A model generated the notes under the pieces. The model searched no databases. It saw only the letters and a program-made list of their open reading frames with translations, and had not been told where the DNA came from. Shown piece after piece: positions 1-6,838 of a stretch of 9,275 nucleotides of DNA (its first letter is position 1; each line of letters begins with the position of its first letter). Both the position numbers and the translations under genes were made by a program. Source of the DNA: Nitrospinota bacterium (GTDB taxonomy: Bacteria; JAUXIQ01); the NCBI GenBank assembly GCA_030620925.1, contig JAUXIQ010000051.1, positions 1 to 9,275 on the forward strand, in the 5' to 3' direction.

Positions 1-2283
1 GACGGCAGGGTGGTAAAAATAGAAGGCAATCCCATGCACCCCATCAACGAAGGAACCATCTGTATGAAGGGGCACGCGGGCCTTCAGCTACTTTATCACC
101 CGGAACGCATTAAGGGACCACTTAAAAGAGCAGGCGAGAAAGGGGCAGGTCAGTGGGAACCCATAGAATGGGAAGAAGCCATCCAGATGGTAGCCGAAAA
201 CCTGACCAGCCTGAGGGAAAAGAAGCAATCGCATACCGTCGCCGTTCTGGGAGGCGATTATAGGGGTCTTCGCCATCATCTCTGGGATCGTTTCACAAAG
301 GCTTACGGTACACCCAACTATATCCGTCTACGAAATTCGCGTATGGAGGAGAGCGCCCTTACCCATGAGCTGATGCAGGGCGTCTCCAAGCCTCTTGGGT
401 ACGACTTCTTCAATGCTCGCCTGGTGCTTTCCTTTGGCTGCAACTGGTTGGAAACCTGGAATTCGCCGGTATATCAATTCCGCGCCTACGGACACCTCAG
501 GGAAGGAATAGAAGGCCACAAACCGAAGATTTTCCAAGTGGATTCCAGATATTCGGTTACCGCCGCCAAGGCGGACCAGTGGATACCCATCAATCCCGGC
601 AAGGATGCCGTGCTGGCTATGGGTTTAGCACATGTCATCATTAAAGAGAGCCTTTACGATCAAAGTTTCGTAGAGAAGCATTGCTTCGGTTTTAAAGATT
701 GGCAGGATAGCTCCGGGGAACGCCACACGGGATATAAGTCTACAGTTTTGAAAGATTACGACCCGTTGACTGTTGCCAGGATCACCGGCGTCCCCCCAAG
801 AATTATCTTCAACCTTGCCAGAGAGCTGGCAAAAACGAAGCCCGCCCTCGTCCTGGGGGAGAAGGCTACCTCCTTCGGAAGTGGGGATATTTACACTCGT
901 ATGGCTATACACAGCCTCAATGCATTGACCGGAAACATTGGAGATTCCGGAGTGCTGACCGTTCAGGGAGGGGTTCCGCTGAGTGGATTGAAACCGCTTC
1001 CTAAAGACCCCGTCAGCCAACAGTCGCTCTCTAAACCGCGTATCGACGAGGCTGGGAAGGGGCGATTCTTTATGACCGACAACATCGCTCTCAACCTGCC
1101 CCGAAATATTTCTAAAAAGAACCCCTACCCTTTAAATTTGCTGTTTCTCTTCCGTTCCAACCCTGTCCATAGCGCTCCGAATGGAGAAGCCTTCGCCAAA
1201 GCCCTGACGAAGATACCTCTTGTGGTAAGTTTTTCCTCTTTCATGGATGAAAGCACGCAATACGCCGATCTCATCCTGCCGGACCAGTTTTCTCTAGAGC
1301 GCTGGCAGGACGACATTGTCACCCATCTCTCAGGGTTCAGCCTTTTCAGCATCGGCAGGCCGGTAGTCCCCCCCGTGGTAAATTCCAGGAACGCCATGGA
1401 AGTATTGTTCGATATTGCCCACAGGCTGGACGATAAAATTTCAGCAGCTTTCCCGTGGAATAAATACGAAGACCTTCTTCGTGAAAGCTGCTCAGGCCTA
1501 TTCAACGCCGGTCGTGGATACATCGTCTCATCCCCCCGTGAAGAGGCTTTCCGTAAGGTACTGGAAAGACAGGGCTATCGAATTCCTGAACACAAATCTT
1601 TTGCCGGTTTCTGGGAGGGGTTGATGATGGCTGGAGCCTGGTGGGACCCCTCGGACTCTTACAGAGGAGTCAGAGATTTATTGGGCGGCCCCAACAGGAC
1701 GTTCGATTTTTATTCCAGAAGTTTGAAGGAGAAAATCGAGGGACAGGCTCGCAAGATTGCCCGGGGAGCTGCGATATCGCCTGAGGAGGCGCAGACCAGC
1801 CTCACGAAAATAATGAATCTTAAGGGGAGCGGAGACCTTATTTTCCTCCCCCATGATGAATCGGACGAACGCGACAGCAACGAGAAATACCCATTTTATC
1901 TCAACGCCTACAATTTACATTCACTGACCGATGGAAGCGGAGCAAATCAACCCTGGCTTCAGGAAAACCTGGCCATCCACGCCGATGGTAACTGGGGCAG
2001 TTGGGCGGAGATCAACCCTCATACAGCAGAGGAATTGGGAATCGGAGACGGGGATTGGATTTGGTTGGAATCCCCAAGAGGCAAAATTAAAGTTCGAGCT
2101 AAATTATATGTGGGGGCCATGCCCGAGGTGGTTAATGTTCCACTGGGGCAAGGCCATACCGCTTACGGCCGCTGGGCGGAAGGTCGCGGCTCTAACGCCA
2201 ACCAGATCCTGACGGATGACCTGGATTCGTTAACCGGCCTGCCCCTGGCCAATCAGACCAGGATTAATATTCGTAAGGCATAG
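1..2283 (+). CDS. Molybdopterin-oxidoreductase-fold large subunit of a CISM/Qrc/ACIII-like complex (5' partial)
   Basis: The reading frame is open from base 1, so the true start, any Tat signal and the first three Fe-S cysteines lie outside the window; 760 residues are visible. A GTG at 10 is in frame but is internal. Visible residue C21 sits in the INEGTICMKG context, the usual last cysteine of the N-terminal [4Fe-4S] domain. The DESTQYADLILPDQFSLERW stretch and the C-terminal dinucleotide-binding domain (from about residue 630, including GQGHTAYGRW near 716-725) are typical of the MopB superfamily. No cysteine occurs between C21 and C147, although the Cys or Sec Mo ligand of formate dehydrogenase, polysulfide or nitrate reductases normally falls there, shortly after a TPN-type motif (here 104-106). 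Neighbours are an Fe-S subunit and an ActC-like NrfD subunit. A structural role as in QrcB or ActB is therefore as likely as catalysis. The family call is firm; the substrate is unknown. Confidence 0.93.
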   Translation, partial: DGRVVKIEGNPMHPINEGTICMKGHAGLQLLYHPERIKGPLKRAGEKGAGQWEPIEWEEAIQMVAENLTSLREKKQSHTVAVLGGDYRGLRHHLWDRFTKAYGTPNYIRLRNSRMEESALTHELMQGVSKPLGYDFFNARLVLSFGCNWLETWNSPVYQFRAYGHLREGIEGHKPKIFQVDSRYSVTAAKADQWIPINPGKDAVLAMGLAHVIIKESLYDQSFVEKHCFGFKDWQDSSGERHTGYKSTVLKDYDPLTVARITGVPPRIIFNLARELAKTKPALVLGEKATSFGSGDIYTRMAIHSLNALTGNIGDSGVLTVQGGVPLSGLKPLPKDPVSQQSLSKPRIDEAGKGRFFMTDNIALNLPRNISKKNPYPLNLLFLFRSNPVHSAPNGEAFAKALTKIPLVVSFSSFMDESTQYADLILPDQFSLERWQDDIVTHLSGFSLFSIGRPVVPPVVNSRNAMEVLFDIAHRLDDKISAAFPWNKYEDLLRESCSGLFNAGRGYIVSSPREEAFRKVLERQGYRIPEHKSFAGFWEGLMMAGAWWDPSDSYRGVRDLLGGPNRTFDFYSRSLKEKIEGQARKIARGAAISPEEAQTSLTKIMNLKGSGDLIFLPHDESDERDSNEKYPFYLNAYNLHSLTDGSGANQPWLQENLAIHADGNWGSWAEINPHTAEELGIGDGDWIWLESPRGKIKVRAKLYVGAMPEVVNVPLGQGHTAYGRWAEGRGSNANQILTDDLDSLTGLPLANQTRINIRKA

Positions 2284-2296
2284 AAAGGGAGCAAAG

Positions 2297-2992
2297 ATGC
2301 CTAGATGGGGAATGGCGATTGACCTAAATAAATGTACGGCATGCCAGGCGTGCGTCATAGCATGTAAAGCCGAGAACAACATCCCTTTCGTGGGGCCCGA
2401 GGAAACGGCCAAAGGGCGCGATATAACGTGGATGGAGCTGATTTCTGTGCATGAGGGACACTACCCGGATGCGAAAATAAAGTTCTTCCCTCGCCCCTGT
2501 TTTCACTGCGACAAACCTCCATGCACAAAGGTCTGCCCCGTGCATGCCACATATAAGAACCCTGAGGGGTTGGTTGCACAAATCTTTCAGCGGTGCATAG
2601 GCTGTCGCTTCTGTATGGCGGCATGTCCCTACACGGTCAAATATTTTAACTGGTACAAGTATGACATCCCTGATGAGATGAAGAACCATTACAATCCGGA
2701 TGTTTTCGTGAGGCCCGCGGGGGTCGTAGAGAAGTGCACCATGTGCCATCATCGTCTGCAGAAGGCCAGAGATAAAGCTCGTGTGGAAGGGAGGAGCTTA
2801 AAACCGGGAGAATATATACCCGCATGCGCCGAGACTTGCCCCAGTAATGCAATCATTTTCGGCGACCTGGATAATTCCAGCAGTGAGGTGGCAAGACTCT
2901 CCAGGAGCTCCCGGGCTTTCCGCCTGCATGAAGAGCTGGGAACTGAACCAAAGGTATTCTATCTGACCGAAGAGGACCGACATGTCATTTGA
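2297..2992 (+). CDS. Four-cluster [4Fe-4S] ferredoxin-type electron-transfer subunit (PsrB/DmsB/QrcC-like)
   Basis: A 231-residue protein with sixteen cysteines in the order expected for four [4Fe-4S] clusters: C13/16/19/23, C68/71/76/80, C100/103/106/110 and C147/150/177/181. The last set has the long spacer between its two CxxC/CxxxC pairs that is typical of this family. The protein carries electrons between the quinone-site membrane subunit and the molybdopterin-fold subunit. No signal peptide is visible; in this family the subunit is usually co-exported with a Tat-bearing large subunit, whose N-terminus is off the window here. GGGAG at 2287-2291 precedes the ATG by 5 bp, and the gap from the upstream stop is 13 bp. 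The 3' end overlaps the next gene by 11 bp. In alternative complex III this unit is fused to the large subunit (ActB); here the two are separate genes, as in Psr and Qrc. Confidence 0.95.
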   Translation: MPRWGMAIDLNKCTACQACVIACKAENNIPFVGPEETAKGRDITWMELISVHEGHYPDAKIKFFPRPCFHCDKPPCTKVCPVHATYKNPEGLVAQIFQRCIGCRFCMAACPYTVKYFNWYKYDIPDEMKNHYNPDVFVRPAGVVEKCTMCHHRLQKARDKARVEGRSLKPGEYIPACAETCPSNAIIFGDLDNSSSEVARLSRSSRAFRLHEELGTEPKVFYLTEEDRHVI

Positions 2993-4310
2993 AAACAAGT
3001 GGGGACAAGATGAGCGTTTATTCGAGCCCATTGAAAAGACGGGGTGGGGCTTCCGTGCAACGGTCGCCATTCTGCTGGTTCTCGTCGCCTGGGGTGCCAC
3101 ATCCTATTTCAGACAGGTGAAATATGGACTGGGAGTTACAGGCATGGCGGAGCCCGTATCCTGGGGGCTGTACATAACCAACTTCGTATTCTTCATCGGG
3201 ATAAGCCATGCGGGTACCCTCATATCCGCCATACTGCGCCTCAGTCAGGCCGAGTGGCGACGCCCTATCACTCGCATGGCGGAGGTTATCACTGTCGCCG
3301 TCCTCTTTATCGGGGCTGGTTATGTATTGATAGACCTGGGCCGCCCCGATCGCATGTTAAACGTCCTCCTTTACGGCCGCTATCAATCGCCGCTACTCTG
3401 GGATGCCACCAGCATTTCCGCTTACCTGACGGCGAGTACCATCTATCTGTATCTCCCCCTTATCCCTGATATAGCTATATTGAGGGATCGGGCCAGAAAG
3501 TGGAACTTCATATTTCGCATCCTGTCCTTAGGCTGGCAGGGTACAGCAAAGCAGCAAAAAGTCCTCAATCGGGCCATCGCCATCATGGCGGTGCTGGTCA
3601 TACCCATCGCCGTATCGGTCCACACAGTGGTCTCCTTTGTGTTCTCCATGACGTTGCAGCCCGGTTGGCACAGCACCATCTTCGGACCCTACTTCGTCGT
3701 GGGAGCCATATTCTCAGGTATCGCCGTGCTGATAATTGTTATGGTCGTCTTCCGTAAGGCTTTCAGGCTTGAAGCCTACCTCAAAGAAATACATTTCAGC
3801 AATCTGGGGCTTCTGTTACTGGTCATGTCATTGCTATGGTTCTACTTCACTTTTGCCGAATACCTGACGGGTTTCTACGGCCACGAACCGGAGGAAATGA
3901 GCGTATTCTGGGATAAATTCAGAGGCCAATATGCTCCCCACTTCTGGGCCATGGTCACCTTTAACTTTGTGCTGCCTATAATTATTCTCGGTAACCGCAG
4001 AACCAGAACCATACTGGGTACTCTCATTGCCTCTATAACCATCTCTATCGGAATGTGGATGGAGCGTTTCCTGATAATCGTGCCCACTCTTATGAATCCA
4101 CGACTGGAGTATTCCCGGGGGTTTTACTTCCCGACTCTTACTGAGTGGAGCATCACCATCGCCGGCTTCGCTCTCTTCTTACTGTTCTACGTGGTGTTTA
4201 CCAAGTTTTTCCCCATTATTTCCGCCTGGGAGGTGAAAGAAGGGAGGGAGGAAGGCCTGGAAGAAGTTGATCATAGAGTTCGAAGTTATCTCCCTGACTA
4301 CGGGAATTGA
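2982..4310 (+). CDS. NrfD-family 10-helix quinone-interacting membrane subunit, ActC-like
   Basis: A 442-residue integral membrane protein. About ten hydrophobic helices can be drawn, near residues 26-43, 60-85, 98-118, 143-166, 197-223, 231-258, 274-298, 318-337, 343-370 and 388-411, followed by a charged C-terminal tail. Diagnostic stretches are SHAGTLISAIL (75-85), QSPLLWD (135-141), LIPDIAILRDRA (160-171), SVHTVVSF (212-219) and PGWHSTIFGPYFVVGAIFSG (227-246). I recognise these as closest to ActC of alternative complex III, with QrcD as a more distant relative; the shorter 8-helix PsrC type fits less well. The IDLGRP at 117-122 resembles the general NrfD family. H76, D118, H214, E293 and E361 are membrane-located polar residues that could serve quinone binding or proton transfer (inference). 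The ATG overlaps the end of the Fe-S gene by 11 bp, with AGAGGA at 2971-2976, implying translational coupling. Confidence 0.94.
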   Translation: MSFENKWGQDERLFEPIEKTGWGFRATVAILLVLVAWGATSYFRQVKYGLGVTGMAEPVSWGLYITNFVFFIGISHAGTLISAILRLSQAEWRRPITRMAEVITVAVLFIGAGYVLIDLGRPDRMLNVLLYGRYQSPLLWDATSISAYLTASTIYLYLPLIPDIAILRDRARKWNFIFRILSLGWQGTAKQQKVLNRAIAIMAVLVIPIAVSVHTVVSFVFSMTLQPGWHSTIFGPYFVVGAIFSGIAVLIIVMVVFRKAFRLEAYLKEIHFSNLGLLLLVMSLLWFYFTFAEYLTGFYGHEPEEMSVFWDKFRGQYAPHFWAMVTFNFVLPIIILGNRRTRTILGTLIASITISIGMWMERFLIIVPTLMNPRLEYSRGFYFPTLTEWSITIAGFALFLLFYVVFTKFFPIISAWEVKEGREEGLEEVDHRVRSYLPDYGN

Positions 4311-4372
4311 TAAGAGGTGAGCTAGAAAAAGATAAGTGCTTCTCGAAAAAAATAAGTAATACGATAGGGAAG

Positions 4373-4378
4373 AAGGAG
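4373..4378 (+). promoter_or_regulatory. Ribosome binding site of the small membrane protein gene
   Basis: AAGGAG lies 5 bp before the ATG at 4384. It supports the short downstream frame as a real gene. The rest of the 73-bp gap after the NrfD gene is A-rich, with no terminator seen. Confidence 0.7.
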
Positions 4379-4383
4379 TAGAA

Positions 4384-4623
4384 ATGAAATTTCCCACCGG
4401 CGATAAGACCGTTTCTATTATTCAATATGTGATATACTTGTTGTTTTGTCTGTTCGTGGCGGGGATCATCGGTTGGATAGCGCATCTCATCCTCCTCTCC
4501 CGGGAGCTGCAAGATGTCCCCTCGGCTTCGATAGGTATATCCATAGTAGCCATTCCCCTCTTTTCAACCCTCATAGCCATATTCAGCTATGTGTTCTGGG
4601 GTATGAAGCGGGGTAAACAATGA
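4384..4623 (+). CDS. Small two-helix membrane protein of unknown family
   Basis: A 79-residue protein that I do not recognise. It has two hydrophobic helices, at about 11-38 (with a His at 34 inside or near the end of the helix) and about 48-72, joined by a short polar loop (SRELQDVPSA). The C-terminal KRGKQ tail is basic, which by the positive-inside rule places both ends in the cytoplasm. It has a good AAGGAG ribosome binding site, lies 73 bp after the NrfD gene and 74 bp before the first cytochrome gene, all in the same direction, so an operon is likely. It could be an accessory membrane subunit of the complex, comparable in position to the small subunits of alternative complex III, but it lacks the length and features of ActD. 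Its role is inferred only from position. Confidence 0.78.
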   Translation: MKFPTGDKTVSIIQYVIYLLFCLFVAGIIGWIAHLILLSRELQDVPSASIGISIVAIPLFSTLIAIFSYVFWGMKRGKQ

Positions 4624-4643
4624 CAGGAAGAGAATTTGGTTAC

Positions 4644-4673
4644 ACCTCGATAAAATAGAGGTTGTATTACAAC
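4644..4673 (+). other. Two overlapping small inverted repeats before the first cytochrome gene
   Basis: ACCTC at 4644-4648 pairs with GAGGT at 4658-4662. GTTGT at 4661-4665 pairs with ACAAC at 4669-4673 across a three-base loop. The two hairpins share two bases, so they exclude each other. There is no U-run after either, so a terminator is not indicated. They could be a weak mRNA processing or regulatory element, or chance. Confidence 0.25.
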
Positions 4674-4697
4674 TATTTAACTGCATGCGAGGATAAC

Positions 4698-5921
4698 ATG
4701 GTTCAAAAGATTTGCCGCAAGATGCTGGTTGTGGTAACCATAATGATTTTGTTCGCTTCCATACAATCGTTGGCCAGCGCTCAAATCTCAGAGTATCAGC
4801 GAAATCCGCTCAGCGGCAGCCAGGTTTTTTTTCAAAAAGGATGCGCCGGTTGCCATTCCATACTCGATGTGGGGGGAAATATAGGGCCGGACCTGGGCAA
4901 AGTGGAGTTGAACTATAGTTTTTTCGGCGTTGCCTCCATAATGTGGAACCATGCCCCGAATATGCTGAACAAATTCGAGGCATTGGATATCTCCTTTCCC
5001 GAGTTATCTTCAGAGGAGATGAATGCGCTGATTACCTTCCTTTCCTATCTTAACTATATGGAACGGCCAAGCGATCCTGAGCGAGGAAGAGAACTCTTTA
5101 CCCAGAAGAAATGTGTACGTTGCCACTCGGTGGGAGGAATAGGCGGTAACGTAGGCCCCGCCCTGGACCGATTCCGCCCCTATCAATCGCCAGTCTTTAT
5201 TACCACCGCTTTTTGGAACAAGGCGCAAAAAATGGCTGAGTCCATGCTGGAGATGGGTATAAAACGGCCGGTGTTCGAAGGTAATGAGATAATGGACATT
5301 ATGGCTTTCATCCGCGAGAACGCAGAGGTTGCCAGAGGAGACTACCGGAGGATTTATACACAACCGGGGGACCCCAAAGCGGGCGAAGCTCTCTTGGCGA
5401 AAAAGCGCTGTACGCACTGTCACAATATCAACGGAGAGGAAAAAGGAATCGGCCCCGACCTGGGGAAATCGGACTTGCGCATCAGTTTCACAAAGATTGC
5501 GGGCAGGATGTGGAATCATGGCCCTAAAATGTGGAGAGCCATGTCAAAAGAAAATATACCCGTTCCTAAATTTTCAGAAACAGAGATGTCCGACGTGCTG
5601 TCTTACATATATTTCGCCGCCATACAGGAAAGGGGCGATAACCCTTTAAATGGAGAACTCCTTATATTCGAGAAAGGTTGTAACAGTTGCCATCCGATCG
5701 CCGGGAAAGGAGGCGACGCTGATTTGGCGCCGGATTTGGCCGAAATTTCCTCAGAACTGGAACTCAACACGCCAACAAAGGTCATCACCGAGATGTGGAA
5801 CCACATCCAGTCTATGGGCCTGAGCGTAGAAGAAGTGGGTATGGCATGGCCCACCATAGATTCAAGGGAAATGGCTGATATTACTTCCTATATAGTGAGA
5901 CTTGCAAAGCCAAAGCCTTGA
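4698..5921 (+). CDS. Exported four-domain tetraheme cytochrome c (WNHxxxM type), copy A
   Basis: I chose the ATG at 4698, preceded by GAGGA at 4689-4693, because it begins a clean signal peptide (basic MVQKICRK, a hydrophobic core, then an ASA cleavage motif near residue 28). An in-frame TTG at 4662 would only add a poor N-terminus. The 407-residue protein has four tandem class-I-like domains of about 90-99 residues. Heme motifs are CAGCH (49-53), CVRCH (139-143), CTHCH (238-242) and CNSCH (328-332). Each is followed by a GxxGP-like or related loop and then by W-N-(H/K)-x3-M: MWNH at 82, FWNK at 172, MWNH at 271 and MWNH at 366. Domain 2 has Lys in place of His. The protein is likely a periplasmic electron carrier or wire serving the upstream quinone-linked complex. 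Domains 1 and 3 resemble each other, as do 2 and 4. A paralogue lies at 6847. The specific partner is unknown. Confidence 0.92.
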   Translation: MVQKICRKMLVVVTIMILFASIQSLASAQISEYQRNPLSGSQVFFQKGCAGCHSILDVGGNIGPDLGKVELNYSFFGVASIMWNHAPNMLNKFEALDISFPELSSEEMNALITFLSYLNYMERPSDPERGRELFTQKKCVRCHSVGGIGGNVGPALDRFRPYQSPVFITTAFWNKAQKMAESMLEMGIKRPVFEGNEIMDIMAFIRENAEVARGDYRRIYTQPGDPKAGEALLAKKRCTHCHNINGEEKGIGPDLGKSDLRISFTKIAGRMWNHGPKMWRAMSKENIPVPKFSETEMSDVLSYIYFAAIQERGDNPLNGELLIFEKGCNSCHPIAGKGGDADLAPDLAEISSELELNTPTKVITEMWNHIQSMGLSVEEVGMAWPTIDSREMADITSYIVRLAKPKP

Positions 5922-5961
5922 TGTAGCTTTAGAGGACGGAATTAATGGTACTCAGAACCTT

Positions 5962-5971
5962 AGGAGGGAGG
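5962..5971 (+). promoter_or_regulatory. Strong ribosome binding site deciding the GTG start at 5981
   Basis: AGGAGGGAGG is a near-perfect double Shine-Dalgarno core ending 9 bp before the GTG at 5981. An alternative ATG at 5945 lies upstream of it and has a weaker AGAGG at 5931-5935. Confidence 0.6.
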
Positions 5972-5980
5972 CAAAACCGA

Positions 5981-6505
5981 GTGAAAAATTCTACAATTAT
6001 TTTGATGCTAGCTGTCGCTGCGATATTCGCCTTATCAGCGGGCCCTTTTGCAGGTTCGGGAGATGCGGCAGAGTATGTTGGCATAGCGAAATGCAAGATG
6101 TGTCACAACAGCAAGGCAGTGGGAGGAGAGCAGTATAAGGTATGGGAAAAGTCGAGACACGCCAATGCTTTGAATACCCTTAAGAAAGAAGGCGAATCCG
6201 AAAATCCCAAATGTATAAAGTGCCATACCACCGGTTATGGAAAGCCCGCCGCGGCTGGAGCAAACCTCGCTAATGTGCAGTGCGAAGCCTGCCATGGTCC
6301 GGGAAGCGCTTATAAGTCTATGAAAATAATGAGTAAAAAAGCTTTCAAGGAGGACCACGCGGCGGCACGCAAGAAAGCAAAGGAAGCGGGGCTGGTCATA
6401 CCTCCCACAGAGGACGTGTGCCGGGGATGCCACAACGAAGAAAGCCCTAAGATTAAAGGCTTCGATTTTGCCGCTTACAAAGAGAAGATCAAACATTGGA
6501 AATAA
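5981..6505 (+). CDS. Exported small tetraheme cytochrome, cytochrome c554-like
   Basis: A 174-residue protein counted from the GTG at 5981, chosen for the strong AGGAGGGAGG before it. The in-frame ATG at 5945 would add 12 residues (MVLRTLGGRQNR) and cannot be excluded. The N-terminus is a signal peptide ending near GDAAEYVG. Four heme motifs are visible: CKMCH (38-42), CIKCH (78-82), CEACH (101-105) and CRGCH (147-151). The YVG-x3-C-x2-CH start and the W-x-x-SRHANAL segment, with H60 as a likely distal ligand, are typical of the cytochrome c554 family. CEACHGPGS is also typical of these multiheme proteins. The middle part is rich in Lys and Ala. It is probably a periplasmic electron shuttle, or a heme subunit docking to the quinone complex. 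It lies 59 bp after cytochrome A in the same direction with no terminator between, so co-transcription is likely. Confidence 0.92.
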   Translation: MKNSTIILMLAVAAIFALSAGPFAGSGDAAEYVGIAKCKMCHNSKAVGGEQYKVWEKSRHANALNTLKKEGESENPKCIKCHTTGYGKPAAAGANLANVQCEACHGPGSAYKSMKIMSKKAFKEDHAAARKKAKEAGLVIPPTEDVCRGCHNEESPKIKGFDFAAYKEKIKHWK

Positions 6506-6552
6506 TCATGATTTGATACTCTATAACCCTCTGGACGCATAAGGGCTGGTAT

Positions 6553-6574
6553 AGCAAACGGATGAAGCGTTGCT
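6553..6574 (+). terminator. Possible weak hairpin terminator after the c554-like gene
   Basis: AGCAAACG at 6553-6560 pairs with CGTTGCT at 6568-6574 with one bulged A and a seven-base loop. It lies 47 bp after the stop. Only TT follows, so this is not a standard intrinsic terminator. It could be an RNA-stabilising hairpin. Confidence 0.25.
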
Positions 6575-6636
6575 TTGAAAAGATGGTCCAGGCAAGATTT
6601 CTGAGAATATTTTATAAAAAGTATTAGAAAGATCCA

Positions 6637-6732
6637 GGGGCCTCCGTACCGCTTTTGTATGGTACCCTGCCCCCTCGAAGGCCTCGGCTGGTTTTCGAGG
6701 AAGAAAAGATGCCATGAGTATGTGCGGAGGCC
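6637..6732 (+). ncRNA. Candidate structured RNA element with mutually exclusive helices
   Basis: GGCCTCCGTAC at 6639-6649 pairs with GTGCGGAGGCC at 6722-6732 (11 pairs, one G-U), enclosing an inner hairpin CCTCGAA (6673-6679) with TTCGAGG (6694-6700). The same left arm can instead fold locally: GGGGC 6637-6641 with GCCCC 6669-6673, and GTACC 6646-6650 with GGTAC 6661-6665. The loop of the inner hairpin also holds GGCCTC (6680-6685), which could pair with GAGGCC (6727-6732) as a pseudoknot. The left arm contains CCTCC, an anti-Shine-Dalgarno sequence. I could not match it to the c-di-GMP-I, TPP, Moco or cobalamin riboswitch consensus from memory. The pairing is seen directly; the function is inferred. 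Confidence 0.4.
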
Positions 6733-6788
6733 GGTTTAATTAAGGAGGCTCATCGAAGCATATAAAAGGTGCCCTTCTCACTGTATAA

Positions 6789-6808
6789 GGCTGTAAAGGA
6801 GAACAGCC
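6789..6808 (+). other. Six-pair hairpin upstream of the second cytochrome gene
   Basis: GGCTGT at 6789-6794 and ACAGCC at 6803-6808 are perfectly complementary around the loop AAAGGAGA. The loop itself carries a Shine-Dalgarno-like AAAGGAG. It directly abuts the 12-bp palindrome at 6809. Confidence 0.4.
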
Positions 6809-6820
6809 AACTAATTAGTT
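6809..6820. promoter_or_regulatory. 12-bp perfect palindrome, possible operator
   Basis: AACTAATTAGTT equals its own reverse complement. It lies 26 bp before the ATG of the second cytochrome gene, in A+T-rich sequence. A dimeric transcription factor could bind it. With no second copy seen in the window and no clear promoter beside it, this remains tentative. Confidence 0.3.
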
Positions 6821-6830
6821 AATCACTCAA

Positions 6831-6838
6831 GGAAGGGG
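6831..6838 (+). promoter_or_regulatory. Ribosome binding site of the second four-domain cytochrome
   Basis: GGAAGGGG ends 8 bp before the ATG at 6847 and supports that start. Confidence 0.6.

Noticed and set aside
4662-4697. Upstream TTG start for cytochrome A adding 12 residues
   Set aside because: It lies inside the small inverted repeats, lacks a good ribosome binding site and puts a polar, odd N-terminus before an otherwise clean signal peptide. The ATG at 4698 has GAGGA before it.
3380-5190. Shared 12-base string CTATCAATCGCC in the NrfD gene and cytochrome A (both encode YQSP)
   Set aside because: Too short, in unrelated proteins and inside coding sequence. Best explained as coincidence, not a repeat.
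5010-5519. Long antisense open frame opposite cytochrome A
   Set aside because: It is the opposite-strand shadow of a well-supported tetraheme gene. Its translation shows no family features.
6562-6627. 21-codon basic frame (MKRCFEKMVQARF...) in the intergenic region
   Set aside because: No ribosome binding site at proper spacing, overlap with the bulged hairpin, and no recognisable features. Probably chance.
6637-6732. c-di-GMP-I, TPP, Moco or cobalamin riboswitch
   Set aside because: The conserved core sequences of these classes, as I know them, are not present. The isolated CTGAGA at 6601-6606 lacks the rest of the TPP element.
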